Under the pieces are notes generated by a model. It had not been told where the DNA came from, did not search any database, and worked only from the letters and a program-made list of their open reading frames with translations. From Actinomycetes bacterium (GTDB taxonomy: Bacteria; Actinomycetota; Coriobacteriia; Anaerosomatales; Anaerosomataceae): DNA of 41,453 bases. A program made the position numbers and the translations under genes. Location: positions 1 through 41,453 of the forward strand of contig JAJFTE010000105.1 in assembly GCA_021373175.1 (NCBI GenBank), given 5' to 3'. How positions within the stretch are numbered: position 1 is the stretch's first letter; each line of letters begins with the position of its first letter. Shown in pieces: positions 1-7,866 of the stretch.

Positions 1-304
1 TGAGATGCTTCGCCGTGCCCTCTATCTGCGACACGAGTTGCTCGACGACACCTTCCTTGCGTGCGCGAAGGCCCGCGACATCCACGCGCGCGACGGTCGC
101 GTTCAGGCCGAAGGTGGCGGCCGCACGGGTATCGGCAACGATGTGCGCCGAGCGTAGGATGGTCTTGGTCGGGATGCAGCCCCGGTTCAGGCACGTCCCG
201 CCAAGACGATCGCGCTCGACAAGAACCACCTCGGCACCGAGCCGTGCCGCTTCGAAAGCCGCCGAGTAGCCCCCGGGTCCCCCGCCCAGAACGATGATCC
301 GCAT
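1..304 (-). CDS. lpdA: Dihydrolipoamide dehydrogenase-like flavoprotein, N-terminal part (3' end outside window)
   Basis: Class I pyridine-nucleotide-disulfide oxidoreductase. The first residues, MRIIVLGGGPGGYSAAFEAA, form the FAD dinucleotide-binding fold, and GGTCLNRGCIPTK at about residues 38-50 carries the CxxxxC redox disulfide typical of dihydrolipoyl dehydrogenases. Only about 101 codons are present because the gene runs off the left edge. The ATG at 304 has a good Shine-Dalgarno (GGGAGGT, 6 nt spacing). The family oxidises lipoyl groups of 2-oxoacid dehydrogenase or glycine-cleavage complexes with NAD+. Related members (mercuric or soluble transhydrogenase-like enzymes) share these motifs, so the exact substrate cannot be decided without the C-terminal half and the neighbours to the left. 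Confidence 0.82.
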   Translation of the reverse strand, partial: MRIIVLGGGPGGYSAAFEAARLGAEVVLVERDRLGGTCLNRGCIPTKTILRSAHIVADTRAAATFGLNATVARVDVAGLRARKEGVVEQLVSQIEGTAKHL

Positions 305-341
305 GTCAGACCTCCCTGGTACGGTGCGTTTGTGTCCAGTC

Positions 342-347
342 ATTGTA
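342..347 (-). promoter_or_regulatory. -10 element for the flavoprotein gene
   Basis: On the minus strand GGTACAATGACT contains TACAAT, 37 nt upstream of the ATG at 304. No convincing -35 box is seen at 16-18 nt, so this is a moderate prediction. Confidence 0.4.
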
Positions 348-444
348 CCATCGCCCGCTTACCTGCCTGACCGCTGCGATCGTGCCTTTTGTCGGCGCAT
401 CTGCCCGCTGGTCAGAATAGTGTCGGTCAGGCGAGCACGTGAGC

Positions 445-462
445 TTGTGACACCGTTCACAA
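445..462. promoter_or_regulatory. Perfect CRP/FNR-family palindrome
   Basis: TTGTGACACCGTTCACAA is a perfect 6-6-6 inverted repeat containing TGTGA-N6-TCACA, the consensus half-site arrangement of CRP and actinobacterial Crp/GlxR regulators. It lies in the divergent intergenic region, 86 nt upstream of the PAS-GGDEF start at 548 and about 100 nt upstream of the flavoprotein -10 element on the other strand, so it could regulate either gene. No CRP gene is in the window. Confidence 0.55.
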
Positions 463-547
463 TGCATAAAGAGCGACTGCCGGGGTGCCGATATCGTTAT
501 CGGATGACCGAATCATCGAGATGGACTTCGGCGAAGAAGGTGCGTCG

Positions 548-1958
548 ATGAAGGGCTCTGAACGTATCGGCTTTGAGCGCGGACCGCGGCTGTTCCTGGC
601 GGCGTGCGCCGCAGTCTTCATCTTCCTCATCGCCTGGACGATGGCGTGCACGGCCGTCTCGAACGGCAGCACAAATGTTCTTGGCATCACGCTTAGCTCG
701 AGCCTCACCTCCCTCCTGATGCGACTCGCGTTCGCGGGACTCTTCCTGAGCGCGGCATGGTACACGCAGCGCAAGCTTGACGCCAATATCCAGACGACTC
801 GCGCCTTGCCCATGAGCGGTACAAGCTTGAGCTCGTCTATGACAACAATCCCGACGCCATACTCGTCATCACGAGCGAATTCACGGTGCAGTACGCGAAT
901 CACAAGGCCGAGGAACTCACCGGCATCGAGACCGCCGGCATCATCGGCCGCCGCTGCCACGAAGCGATCCTCGGAATTGACACCGCGTGCGACGCGTGCC
1001 GGGTGGATACCGTGCTGCGCGCAGGGGAACCCACCATCGCTGTGAAGCACGAGATGACCACCACCGGGCGCGAGCACTGGCTTGAGACGATGTGGTACCC
1101 GGTCTTCGCGGACGGCGGCGCCGTCGAATCCGTGGTGGAGATCTCCAAAGACATCAGCGACGTAAAGAAGGCGGAGTTCGCTATGCGGACCCGGACGACG
1201 TCTGCGGGATGCGCGTGCTTGAGCTCGTCGACGCCGACAGCGCAGATATCGCGACCGAGCGGCTGCGGACGACCATCCGTGACCGTCGCCCCTCGGAGCC
1301 CACAGAAGTGCGCTTCATCCGCAGGAACGGCTCGCGTATCGACCTGCAGATCGCCGCAACGCCGCTCATGTACCACGGACGACCTGCGGTTCAAGCTGTG
1401 GCGCACGACATCACCGAACGCAAGCGCTCCGAGGACACGATCCGCAAGATGGCGTACTACGACATGCTGACCGGGCTTCCCAACCGTGCCTTGTTCGACG
1501 ATCGCCTCGCCGTCGCCATCGGGCACGCCGAACGCGAGGAGACGGGCTTCGCGGTCATGTTCATGGACATGAACGACTTCAAGGCTGTGAACGACACGCT
1601 CGGACATGCCGTCGGCGACGCCTTACTCTCGGAAGTGGCCCATCGGCTGCAAATGGCCGTTCGCCGAAGCGACACTGTCGCCCGTCTCGGCGGCGACGAG
1701 TTCACGGTCCTGCTGCCAAAGGTCAATTCGCGCCAGGCAGCCGCGCTGATCGCACGCAAGATGACGCGAACGATGGAAGAGCCGGTGCCCACGGACGGGG
1801 GCCCTGTCCCGATTGACCTGAGTATCGGAATCGCATTCTACCCGGCCGACGGGCGCTCGTTCAGCGAGCTCATGTACGCTGCCGACATGGCGATGTACGC
1901 CTCAAAAAGCGAGGGAACACCGTTCCGCTTCGCCGATTCGGCCACGACGGTGCCCTAG
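548..1958 (+). pseudogene. Membrane PAS-PAS-GGDEF diguanylate cyclase, interrupted by a frameshift and an internal deletion
   Basis: Three consecutive reading frames together spell one sensor cyclase. Frame 1 starts at ATG 548 and gives about 85 residues with two hydrophobic segments (around residues 15-35 and 55-75). The frame then shifts near 805-812; one added base in cttgccc would give ALAHERYKLEL and restore continuity. The second frame encodes a PAS domain (DNNPDAILVI) with a Cys-containing stretch (C..C near 958-1010). At about 1170-1185 the text jumps from DVKKAE, the end of PAS1, to YADPDDVCG, the middle of a second PAS, so roughly half of PAS2 is missing and the frame changes again. 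The C-terminus is an intact GGDEF domain with the RRSD inhibitory site five residues before GGDEF. This could be a true pseudogene or, for the first break, an assembly error. Confidence 0.7.
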
Positions 1959-2329
1959 GACCGGAGCTCTTCCTCGGTCACGACCTCGGTCTTGATCATT
2001 CGAACAAGCGCGGCAAGCGCCTCGAAGACGTGATCGCGGATATCCCCGCCCACGAGCACGTACATGATGTCATCACCGATAGCGAGCGTTCCCTCGTTGA
2101 CCCAGGCCTTCACGTGGGTGACGCCCTCCATAAGGCGCGCGCTCTCGACCAGCTCGGCCAATCTGTCGCGATCGACGCTCAAGATCATGCCGGTCACCGG
2201 ACGGCCATCGCGCGACGTGCGCCGCACGATACCGTTGTGTGCCAGGAACATGCCGGTACCGGCGATGTCGCCCGACTTGACCTCGGCGAGCCATGCGTCA
2301 AGCGAAGGCCGCACGCGATCCTGATCCAT
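1955..2329 (-). CDS. moaE: MoaE-like molybdopterin synthase large subunit (coriobacterial subtype)
   Basis: A 124-aa protein in which KAWVNEGTLAIGDDIMYVLVGG, then R-x-H-V-F-E-A-L, then a late MIKTEVVTEEEL match the core strands and conserved HR..AFEA...K region of MoaE, the catalytic subunit that adds two sulfurs to cPMP to form molybdopterin. The canonical C-terminal PIWK motif is altered, as in the short MoaE-like proteins of Coriobacteriia. The start at 2329 has a strong GGGAGGTG Shine-Dalgarno, and the stop overlaps the convergent GGDEF stop by 4 nt. No other Moco gene is adjacent, so the assignment rests on sequence pattern only. Confidence 0.68.
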   Translation of the reverse strand: MDQDRVRPSLDAWLAEVKSGDIAGTGMFLAHNGIVRRTSRDGRPVTGMILSVDRDRLAELVESARLMEGVTHVKAWVNEGTLAIGDDIMYVLVGGDIRDHVFEALAALVRMIKTEVVTEEELRS

Positions 2330-2362
2330 ACGACACCTCCCGCGTCCCGGCGACCTGCCGGG

Positions 2363-2368
2363 ATTATA
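2363..2368 (-). promoter_or_regulatory. -10 element (TATAAT) for moaE
   Basis: A perfect TATAAT on the minus strand, 33 nt upstream of the moaE ATG. The -35 region at 17 nt spacing (GTTCAG) is weak. The element sits right after the stop of the metallophosphoesterase gene, so moaE probably has its own transcript. Confidence 0.5.
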
Positions 2369-2395
2369 CTCCGGACGCCGGAATGCTGAACGCGG

Positions 2396-3175
2396 CTAGC
2401 TTGCTCGAAGCGCCCGGCCGAGCGAGTCCGGCAGCCCGACGGCGGACATAGCCGCCACCTCGGCGTCGAGATCGTACGCCACCCGGTGCGTCACCGTCCC
2501 AAGCCACACGCCGGTGGAGCCTATGCAGGAAGCGAACGGGTCACCGATAGCCTCGACCTCGTCGCGGTTGCCAACCACGAGCTCCATCCAACACGCGCGC
2601 GGGTCGCCGTCTTTCGGCTTGCCCACCGAGCCGCTGCTGACGTAGTGGATGCCTGATGGCAACGGCCGGTGGTACGGCACGTGCACGTGTCCCACGCAGA
2701 CCACGTCCGCCGACGCCTCACGTGCGAGGCGTTCCAGCAAGGCGTCTGTCCGGTCCGGCAGCAGATACTCGTTCACGCGGCGGGGACTGCCATGGCACAG
2801 GAGCACGCGCGCGCCCTCGTGCTCCAGCCGGATCTGGGTTGGAAGGCCGGCCAACCACACCGCATCCTCATCGCTCACCGCCGCGACGGTGAAGTCGTAC
2901 GACGCCTGGCCGTCGGCTCTGGCCTGCTCGGTGGCGTAGTAGCATCCGCAGCTGCCCAGACGCCCGCCGATGCCGCGGTCGTAGTTGCCCTGAACGACCG
3001 GGTCACCGCTTGCGCGAACGCGGGCTATGACAGCGGCCGGGGCGGCACCGTAGCCGACCAGGTCGCCCAAACAGTAGCGCTCGGCGACACCCTCGCTGCG
3101 CACGTCGTCGTAGACGGCTTCCAGCGCACCGGCGTTAGCATGGATATCCGAATAAAGCGCGATGTGTCGCGCCAT
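2396..3175 (-). CDS. Calcineurin-like metallophosphoesterase
   Basis: About 259 aa. The N-terminus MARHIALYSDIHANAGALEA carries the D-x-H metal motif. GDLVGYG, GNYD, CHGSP and GHVHVPY follow in the standard order of the MPE fold, giving two-metal coordination. The family includes YfcE/MJ0936-type phosphodiesterases and diadenosine tetraphosphatase-like enzymes; the natural substrate cannot be told from sequence. A longer reading from 3226 exists, but the ATG at 3175 has AGGAGG at 5 nt and begins exactly at the conserved strand, so that start is chosen. It lies downstream of the methionine operon in the same direction, with a TAGAAT -10 element between. Confidence 0.85.
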   Translation of the reverse strand: MARHIALYSDIHANAGALEAVYDDVRSEGVAERYCLGDLVGYGAAPAAVIARVRASGDPVVQGNYDRGIGGRLGSCGCYYATEQARADGQASYDFTVAAVSDEDAVWLAGLPTQIRLEHEGARVLLCHGSPRRVNEYLLPDRTDALLERLAREASADVVCVGHVHVPYHRPLPSGIHYVSSGSVGKPKDGDPRACWMELVVGNRDEVEAIGDPFASCIGSTGVWLGTVTHRVAYDLDAEVAAMSAVGLPDSLGRALRAS

Positions 3176-3224
3176 GAACGCCTCCTGCCGGTCGCCGATC
3201 CTTAGAGCTGGCATGGCTAGAAGC

Positions 3225-3230
3225 ATTCTA
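3225..3230 (-). promoter_or_regulatory. -10 element (TAGAAT) for the metallophosphoesterase
   Basis: TAGAAT on the minus strand lies between the metF stop and the phosphoesterase start. The -35 match is weak. It suggests separate transcription from the T-box operon. Confidence 0.35.
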
Positions 3231-3241
3231 CCGCATTTGCC

Positions 3242-4114
3242 CTATCCCAACCCGGCGCCTGCGATGATCCGTGGAACCGCCTCATCAAGGCCGAGGGTCA
3301 TCAGATGCACGCCATCAGCGATCTCGCGCGCGGCGCGCACCTGCTCAGTCGCAAGCGCGATGGCTTCCGCGGCGGGATCGCCGGCCCGCTTGATGCGGCT
3401 GCCGATCTTCTCCGGCACCATCAGACCGGCGAGCCGCTCGTTGATGAAGTCAACGGCCCGGGCGCTGCGCAGCACCAGCACGCCGGCGATGATCTTCGCG
3501 CCGAGCGGCCGCAATGCCGTTACCGCACGCTCGAGCTTGCTGACATCGAAGATCGCCTGCGTCTGAAAGAAGCGCGCACCGGCCTCCACCTTGCGGGTTG
3601 CGCGAAGCAGCTGCATGTCCCACGGCTCCGCCTCGGGGAACATGGCCGCGCCGAGAAAGAAGTCCGTCCCCCCTTTGAGCGGGCGTCCGATCATGTCGTG
3701 CCCCGCGTTCATCCCGGCCGCGACGCCGAGCAGCTGCGTCGAGTCCAGGTCGAACACCCCTTTGGTCTGCGGATGGTCGCCGCCGCGGGGGTCGTCGCCG
3801 GTGACCATGAGCACGTTTTCAAGCCCGAGCGTCCATGCGGCGAGAAGGTCGGACTGCAGTGCAAGCCGGTTCCTGTCACGGCACGTCTGCTGGAAGATGG
3901 GTTCGAAGCCCATCTCGAGCGCCACACGCGACGCGGCCAGGCTCGACAGGTGGAGCGAGGCGCCCTGATTGTCGGTGATGTTGATCGCGTGGCAGTGCGG
4001 CCCGATCGTCTCGATCGAGCGCCGCATGGCTGCCAGATCCGTACCGAGCGGGGGCGCGATCTCGCCGGTGATGACGAACTCGCCGCGCTCGAGCGCGTCA
4101 CGAAACCGGCTCAC
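3242..4114 (-). CDS. metF: Methylenetetrahydrofolate reductase, catalytic subunit
   Basis: A 290-aa TIM-barrel MTHFR (FAD flavoprotein) that reduces CH2-THF to CH3-THF. Landmarks are VITGEIAPPLGTD with the catalytic Glu at the first strand, INITDNQGA, QQTCRDRNRLALQ, NVLMVTGDDPR and FFQTQAIFD, all typical of MetF. The GTG at 4114 overlaps the metV stop as GTGA, showing translational coupling; an upstream ATG extension would read back through metV and is rejected. The pairing with MetV is the acetogen-type MetVF complex, in which MetV passes electrons from ferredoxin or another partner instead of MetF using NAD(P)H alone. It is the last gene of the T-box operon and supplies the methyl group for the MetH homologue. 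Confidence 0.93.
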   Translation of the reverse strand: MSRFRDALERGEFVITGEIAPPLGTDLAAMRRSIETIGPHCHAINITDNQGASLHLSSLAASRVALEMGFEPIFQQTCRDRNRLALQSDLLAAWTLGLENVLMVTGDDPRGGDHPQTKGVFDLDSTQLLGVAAGMNAGHDMIGRPLKGGTDFFLGAAMFPEAEPWDMQLLRATRKVEAGARFFQTQAIFDVSKLERAVTALRPLGAKIIAGVLVLRSARAVDFINERLAGLMVPEKIGSRIKRAGDPAAEAIALATEQVRAAREIADGVHLMTLGLDEAVPRIIAGAGLG

Positions 4115-4779
4115 CGGACACCGCCCTTCTTCGACTCGCGGAGGTTGACCGAGCCCGGCTTGAGTTTCTTGGAGTAGTCTTTGGGCGGCAGCACACCCAT
4201 CGGACCGCGGCCCTGCTCGGCAAGCCGTCGCTGGATGCGCACGTGCGTGCACTCACGATTGGTGAGCACCTCGCACATGCCGTTCCACATGCCCCCGCAG
4301 GGACCGTTCAGCAGGCCCTTGGGGCACGTCGTCACCGGACAGATGCCAGCGGTCTTGTCCAGCACGCAGTCGCCGCACATCTGGCAACGCTCCTCGAACA
4401 CTCCGTGTCGAACCACGTTGCCCAGAAAGACCGACTCGAGGCCAGGCAAGACGGGCTTGCTCACGGCGTCGGCCACCGTCTGCACGCCGGCCCCGCATGA
4501 GAGCACGAGCACTGCATCGGCGGCCTGAAGGTCGCCATAGTGCTTGCGCGTCTCAAGCTTGGTGCCGCCCGAATGGCACGTCACCTCGCCCACGGCCCAA
4601 CCAGTCACCGAGAAGCCCGCCTGCTCGAGGGCTGTCTTCGCCTGCAGAACCTCCTTCTCGCCGCCGGTGCCGGCAACCGTCGCGCACTGCCCACAGCCCA
4701 TGATGAAGACCCGCTCGGCACCCACCTCGGCAAGATTGTCTTTGATGCGTCCCCAGTCGCGGGGCCGTGTGATAATCAT
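4111..4779 (-). CDS. metV: MetV, iron-sulfur/zinc-cluster partner of MetF
   Basis: A 222-aa protein of the MTHFR C-terminal domain family. It is Cys-rich: CGQC near residue 29, a central CHSGG, then CQMCGDCVLD, CPVTTCPKG and GPCGGMWNGMCEV, the signature of MetV/RnfC2-associated proteins of acetogens. In MetVF-type reductases this subunit is needed for activity and probably relays electrons. The start is placed at ATG 4779, which has GGAGG 8 nt upstream, rather than the 17-codon longer version. It is translationally coupled to metF downstream and follows the methionine synthase gene by 22 nt. Confidence 0.9.
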   Translation of the reverse strand: MIITRPRDWGRIKDNLAEVGAERVFIMGCGQCATVAGTGGEKEVLQAKTALEQAGFSVTGWAVGEVTCHSGGTKLETRKHYGDLQAADAVLVLSCGAGVQTVADAVSKPVLPGLESVFLGNVVRHGVFEERCQMCGDCVLDKTAGICPVTTCPKGLLNGPCGGMWNGMCEVLTNRECTHVRIQRRLAEQGRGPMGVLPPKDYSKKLKPGSVNLRESKKGGVR

Positions 4780-4801
4780 CGCTCGTTCCTCCGAACGGGT
4801 G

Positions 4802-7216
4802 CTAACCCTGCTGTATCGCCTCTCTGACAACGTTCACACAACCCGGCGCATCCGCCGAGTAACCAGCGCCGATCGACGCCGCATATTCGGCGGTCACGAC
4901 CGCACCGCCGACGAACACCGGAACGCCGGCGGCAACCGTGACCGCCTTGACGGACGCTTCCATCGCAGGAAGCGTGGTCGTCATGAGCGCCGAGAGACAC
5001 ACGGCGTCGGCCGCCCGGGCCGCCTCGGCGAACCGCTCGGCTGGCACGTCGACCCCGAGGTCATTCACGTCGAAGCCTTGGCTTTCGAGCATCGAGATGC
5101 AGATGTCCTTGCCGATGCTGTGGATGTCGCCCTTCACGGTGCCGAACGCCACGCGCGCTGCGGTCGGGCTCGAACCCTCGGGCAGATGCGCTTTCGCGCG
5201 CCCGACGGCGGCTTTCATCGCCTCGGCGGCAGCGATCAACTGCGGCAAGAAGACCTCGCCCCGGCCGTAACCGTCGCCAAGGCGCTGGATGGCCGGCGTG
5301 AGCACGTCGCCGATCACGGCGCCGGGCTCCATGCCGCCTACGATGAGCTCCTCGACCAGCACGGGCGCGCCATCCGCATCGCCATGCGAGATCGCACGTG
5401 CAAGGCGCTCCCTGACCGTCGCGGCGGCGTCGAGGAACGCGGTCGCGTCAGTCGCCCGCGAGGCCGTGACACCGGCGACGGGAGCGCAGGCCGCGGCGCG
5501 CGCGATCCAGCGCTCGGCCTGCGGGTCGCGCCCCAGGAGCACACCAGTTGCAGCCACGGCGCGCATCGCCTCGGCATCCGAGGGGTTCACGATCGCCGCG
5601 TCGATGCCGGCGCCGACCGCCATCGCAAGGTAGGCGGCATTAAGCGCGGGGCGCGCCGGAAGCCCATGGCTCACGTTGCTCACGCCAAGCACCGTCGCCA
5701 GTCCGCGACCCGCCGAGACCTCGCGCACCGCTGCAAGCGTCGTGGCGGCCGCATGCGGATCCGAAGCCGCGGTGAGCACCAGACAATCCACGACGAGGTC
5801 GCTGTCCGAGAGACCTTCAGCGTGAGCCCGCTCGCGCACGCGGTCCACGATCGCGAGCCGGCCCTCGACGCTCGGCGGGATGCCGTCATCGTCAAGCGCC
5901 AGCACCACCACGGCCGCGCCATAACGCGCGACGAGCGGAAGGATGGCCGCGAGCGATTCCTCGCCGCCGTTCACCGAGTTCACAAGCGCGCGCCCCGGGT
6001 ACACCTTGAGCGCCGGTTCCAGCGCCGCCGGATCCGTGTTGTCGAGCACCAGCGGCGCTTCGACGAGCCCCACAAGCGCGCTCACAGCGGCCGGGAAGAC
6101 CCGCACGGCGTCCACGCCGGCAGCGCCCACGTTCACGTCTAGCAGATGAGCGCCCGCATCCTGCTGCTCGATGGCGTACTGGCGCACGACCGCCATCGAG
6201 CCCTCGCGCAACGACTGCGCAAGCGCCTTCTTGCCGGTGGGGTTGATTCGCTCACCGATGATCGCCAGCGGGAGCCCCGCGCCCAGACGCGCGATACCGC
6301 GCGGACCGGCCAGCACAACGCCGGCGAGCCCCACTCGGCCCTGGGGCACCCGGCGCTCCTTCGCGAAGTCGCTGATGGCGCCGGTGAACGCCGGTGTCGA
6401 GCCGCAGCACGAGCCCACGACCGAAGCGCCCGCGTCCACGAACCGCGCGGCATACTCGCCGAGCTCATCCGGCGTGCCCGGGAACACCGTCACGCCGTCG
6501 AGGAGCCTCGGCAGGCCCGCGTTCGGCTGCACGATGATCGGCAGCGACGTCGCCGAGGCCATCTGCTCCACCAGCGGCAGCATCTGCTCGGGCCCGAGGC
6601 CGCAGTTCATGCCCACCGCCGACGCACCGGCGGCCTGAAGGATGACCGCGGCAGTCACGGGATCGGTGCCGGAAAGCTCCATACGCCCCGAAAGGCCGAA
6701 CGACACCGTCACCATCACGGGCAGCTCGCACGCCTCGCGCGCGGCCAACACGGCGCAGCGTGCCTCGGCGATATCGGTCATCGTCTCGATGAGGATCGCG
6801 TCGGGGCCTGCCGAGGCAAGCGCCGCCACCTGCTCGGCGAAAAAGCCGTACACCTCATCGAAGGTCGCGCTCCCCAGCGGCTCCATCACAAGTCCGGTGG
6901 GCCCCACATCGGCGAGCACGTGTAGCGCGCCGCTGTTGCGTGCGATCCGGACGGCGGCAGCGTTGAACGCTCCCACCATGTCGGCCAGCCCGTACTCGGC
7001 AAGCTTGGGTCGCGTCCCGCCGAATGTGTTGGTGGTGACGCAATCCGCACCGGCGGTGACGTAGTCGCGGTGAATCTGCTCCACCACATCGGGCGCAGTG
7101 AGATTGAGCTGCTCGTTGCACTGCTCGGGAGGGATGCCCGCGCGCTGCAGCATCGTGCCCATCGCGCCGTCGACGACAAGCACCTCTACGCCGAGACGGC
7201 GAGCGATATCAGGCAT
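4802..7216 (-). CDS. metH: Cobalamin-dependent methionine synthase core (Hcy + CH3-THF + B12 domains, no reactivation domain)
   Basis: 804 aa. Residues 1-290 are the homocysteine S-methyltransferase barrel, with zinc Cys in GMNCGLGP (C205) and GSCCGSTP (C270/C271). Residues 320-560 are the pterin-binding barrel (GERINPTGKK, LLDVNVG). Residues 600-680 are the B12 helical cap and 685-804 the Rossmann B12 domain with D697-x-H699-x-x-G702 (KGDIHSIGKD), giving base-off/His-on binding. The C-terminal AdoMet reactivation domain of E. coli MetH is absent, as in many anaerobes, so reductive reactivation needs another protein (for example RamA/ferredoxin-like), not seen here. ATG 7216 is preferred because AGGGAAGG lies 9 nt upstream; ATG 7225 abuts that same sequence. 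Confidence 0.93.
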   Translation of the reverse strand: MPDIARRLGVEVLVVDGAMGTMLQRAGIPPEQCNEQLNLTAPDVVEQIHRDYVTAGADCVTTNTFGGTRPKLAEYGLADMVGAFNAAAVRIARNSGALHVLADVGPTGLVMEPLGSATFDEVYGFFAEQVAALASAGPDAILIETMTDIAEARCAVLAAREACELPVMVTVSFGLSGRMELSGTDPVTAAVILQAAGASAVGMNCGLGPEQMLPLVEQMASATSLPIIVQPNAGLPRLLDGVTVFPGTPDELGEYAARFVDAGASVVGSCCGSTPAFTGAISDFAKERRVPQGRVGLAGVVLAGPRGIARLGAGLPLAIIGERINPTGKKALAQSLREGSMAVVRQYAIEQQDAGAHLLDVNVGAAGVDAVRVFPAAVSALVGLVEAPLVLDNTDPAALEPALKVYPGRALVNSVNGGEESLAAILPLVARYGAAVVVLALDDDGIPPSVEGRLAIVDRVRERAHAEGLSDSDLVVDCLVLTAASDPHAAATTLAAVREVSAGRGLATVLGVSNVSHGLPARPALNAAYLAMAVGAGIDAAIVNPSDAEAMRAVAATGVLLGRDPQAERWIARAAACAPVAGVTASRATDATAFLDAAATVRERLARAISHGDADGAPVLVEELIVGGMEPGAVIGDVLTPAIQRLGDGYGRGEVFLPQLIAAAEAMKAAVGRAKAHLPEGSSPTAARVAFGTVKGDIHSIGKDICISMLESQGFDVNDLGVDVPAERFAEAARAADAVCLSALMTTTLPAMEASVKAVTVAAGVPVFVGGAVVTAEYAASIGAGYSADAPGCVNVVREAIQQG

Positions 7217-7424
7217 CGGCGTCATCCTTCCCTGTCGCCTCGGAAGCGAGGCTCGCGATGTAGCGGCTCACGAACAAGAATCCGGTTGAATACACTATCG
7301 CGAAGAACATGCCCATCTGAAGTGCCGCGCCAGGGCCGAGCGTCGCCCAGAACTCGGCGAGTTCGCCGACCGCCGCACCCCAGACGACAGTCCCGATGAC
7401 ACCGGCCAACGCAAGCCGCGGCAC
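7209..7424 (-). CDS. Small two-helix membrane protein of the methionine operon, unknown function
   Basis: 71 aa starting at GTG 7424 with GAGGAGGA 5 nt upstream. Two hydrophobic segments (about residues 4-24 and 34-58) are followed by a charged, Asp/Lys-rich tail. The stop lies inside the start region of the MetH gene (8-nt overlap with ATG 7216), so it is co-translated. I do not recognise a family. Its fixed place between the DUF39/NIL-ferredoxin pair and MetH suggests a role in sulfide or electron delivery or membrane tethering, but this is only context. No Cys or His that could bind metal or sulfur is present. Confidence 0.72.
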   Translation of the reverse strand: MPRLALAGVIGTVVWGAAVGELAEFWATLGPGAALQMGMFFAIVYSTGFLFVSRYIASLASEATGKDDADA

Positions 7425-7457
7425 GTCTTCCTCCTCATCAACCCGATCGTGAAGCGG

Positions 7458-7865
7458 TCAGAACGAGAGCGTGACGGCCCTCCTCGGACAGGCTACCACG
7501 CACGCTTCGCAGTAGACGCACTTCTCCTTATCGAAGAGCAACGCTCCCGTCTCGGCGTCCATCATGAGCGCGGCGGGCCGGCATACCGCCGTGCACAGGC
7601 CGCAGAGCACGCAGGCGTCCTCGTGAAGCTTGATGTCGGTCGCGGCGGGCTGGACGGTGATGCCCTCGGCCTCGAGGAACGCGACACCGGCGTCGAAGGA
7701 CTCTCTCGGGCCGGTGATCTCCAGCAGCATGCGGCCTTCCTGGCCCGGCTGGATCTGCGCGCGCAAGATGTTCGGCGTGAGATCGTAGTCCTTCACGAGG
7801 TGATACGTGATCGGCTTCGTCGCCCGGTTCGGGGGAAACGTCAGGTCGAATCGTTTGCGGGGCAT
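7458..7865 (-). CDS. NIL-domain / 2[4Fe-4S] ferredoxin of the homocysteine pathway
   Basis: 135 aa. Residues about 15-85 form a NIL domain (ITYHLVKDYDLTPNILRAQI), the ferredoxin-like fold found at the end of MetN and thought to bind methionine or related ligands. The C-terminal third has two clusters, CVLCGLCTAVC and CVYCEACVVACP, for two [4Fe-4S] centres. In methanogens the orthologous pair (DUF39 + NIL-Fer, MA1821/MA1822 type) is required for sulfide-dependent homocysteine synthesis. ATG 7865 follows the DUF39 TAA by one base, and GGAGG 9 nt upstream supports it over the 7-codon longer start. The NIL domain could sense methionine, giving a second control level beside the T-box. Confidence 0.9.
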   Translation of the reverse strand: MPRKRFDLTFPPNRATKPITYHLVKDYDLTPNILRAQIQPGQEGRMLLEITGPRESFDAGVAFLEAEGITVQPAATDIKLHEDACVLCGLCTAVCRPAALMMDAETGALLFDKEKCVYCEACVVACPRRAVTLSF

Positions 7866-7866
7866 C

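Noticed and set aside
4544-6142. 532-aa plus-strand open frame
   Set aside because: Antisense to metV/metH, Arg/His-rich with no domain; a GC-rich shadow.
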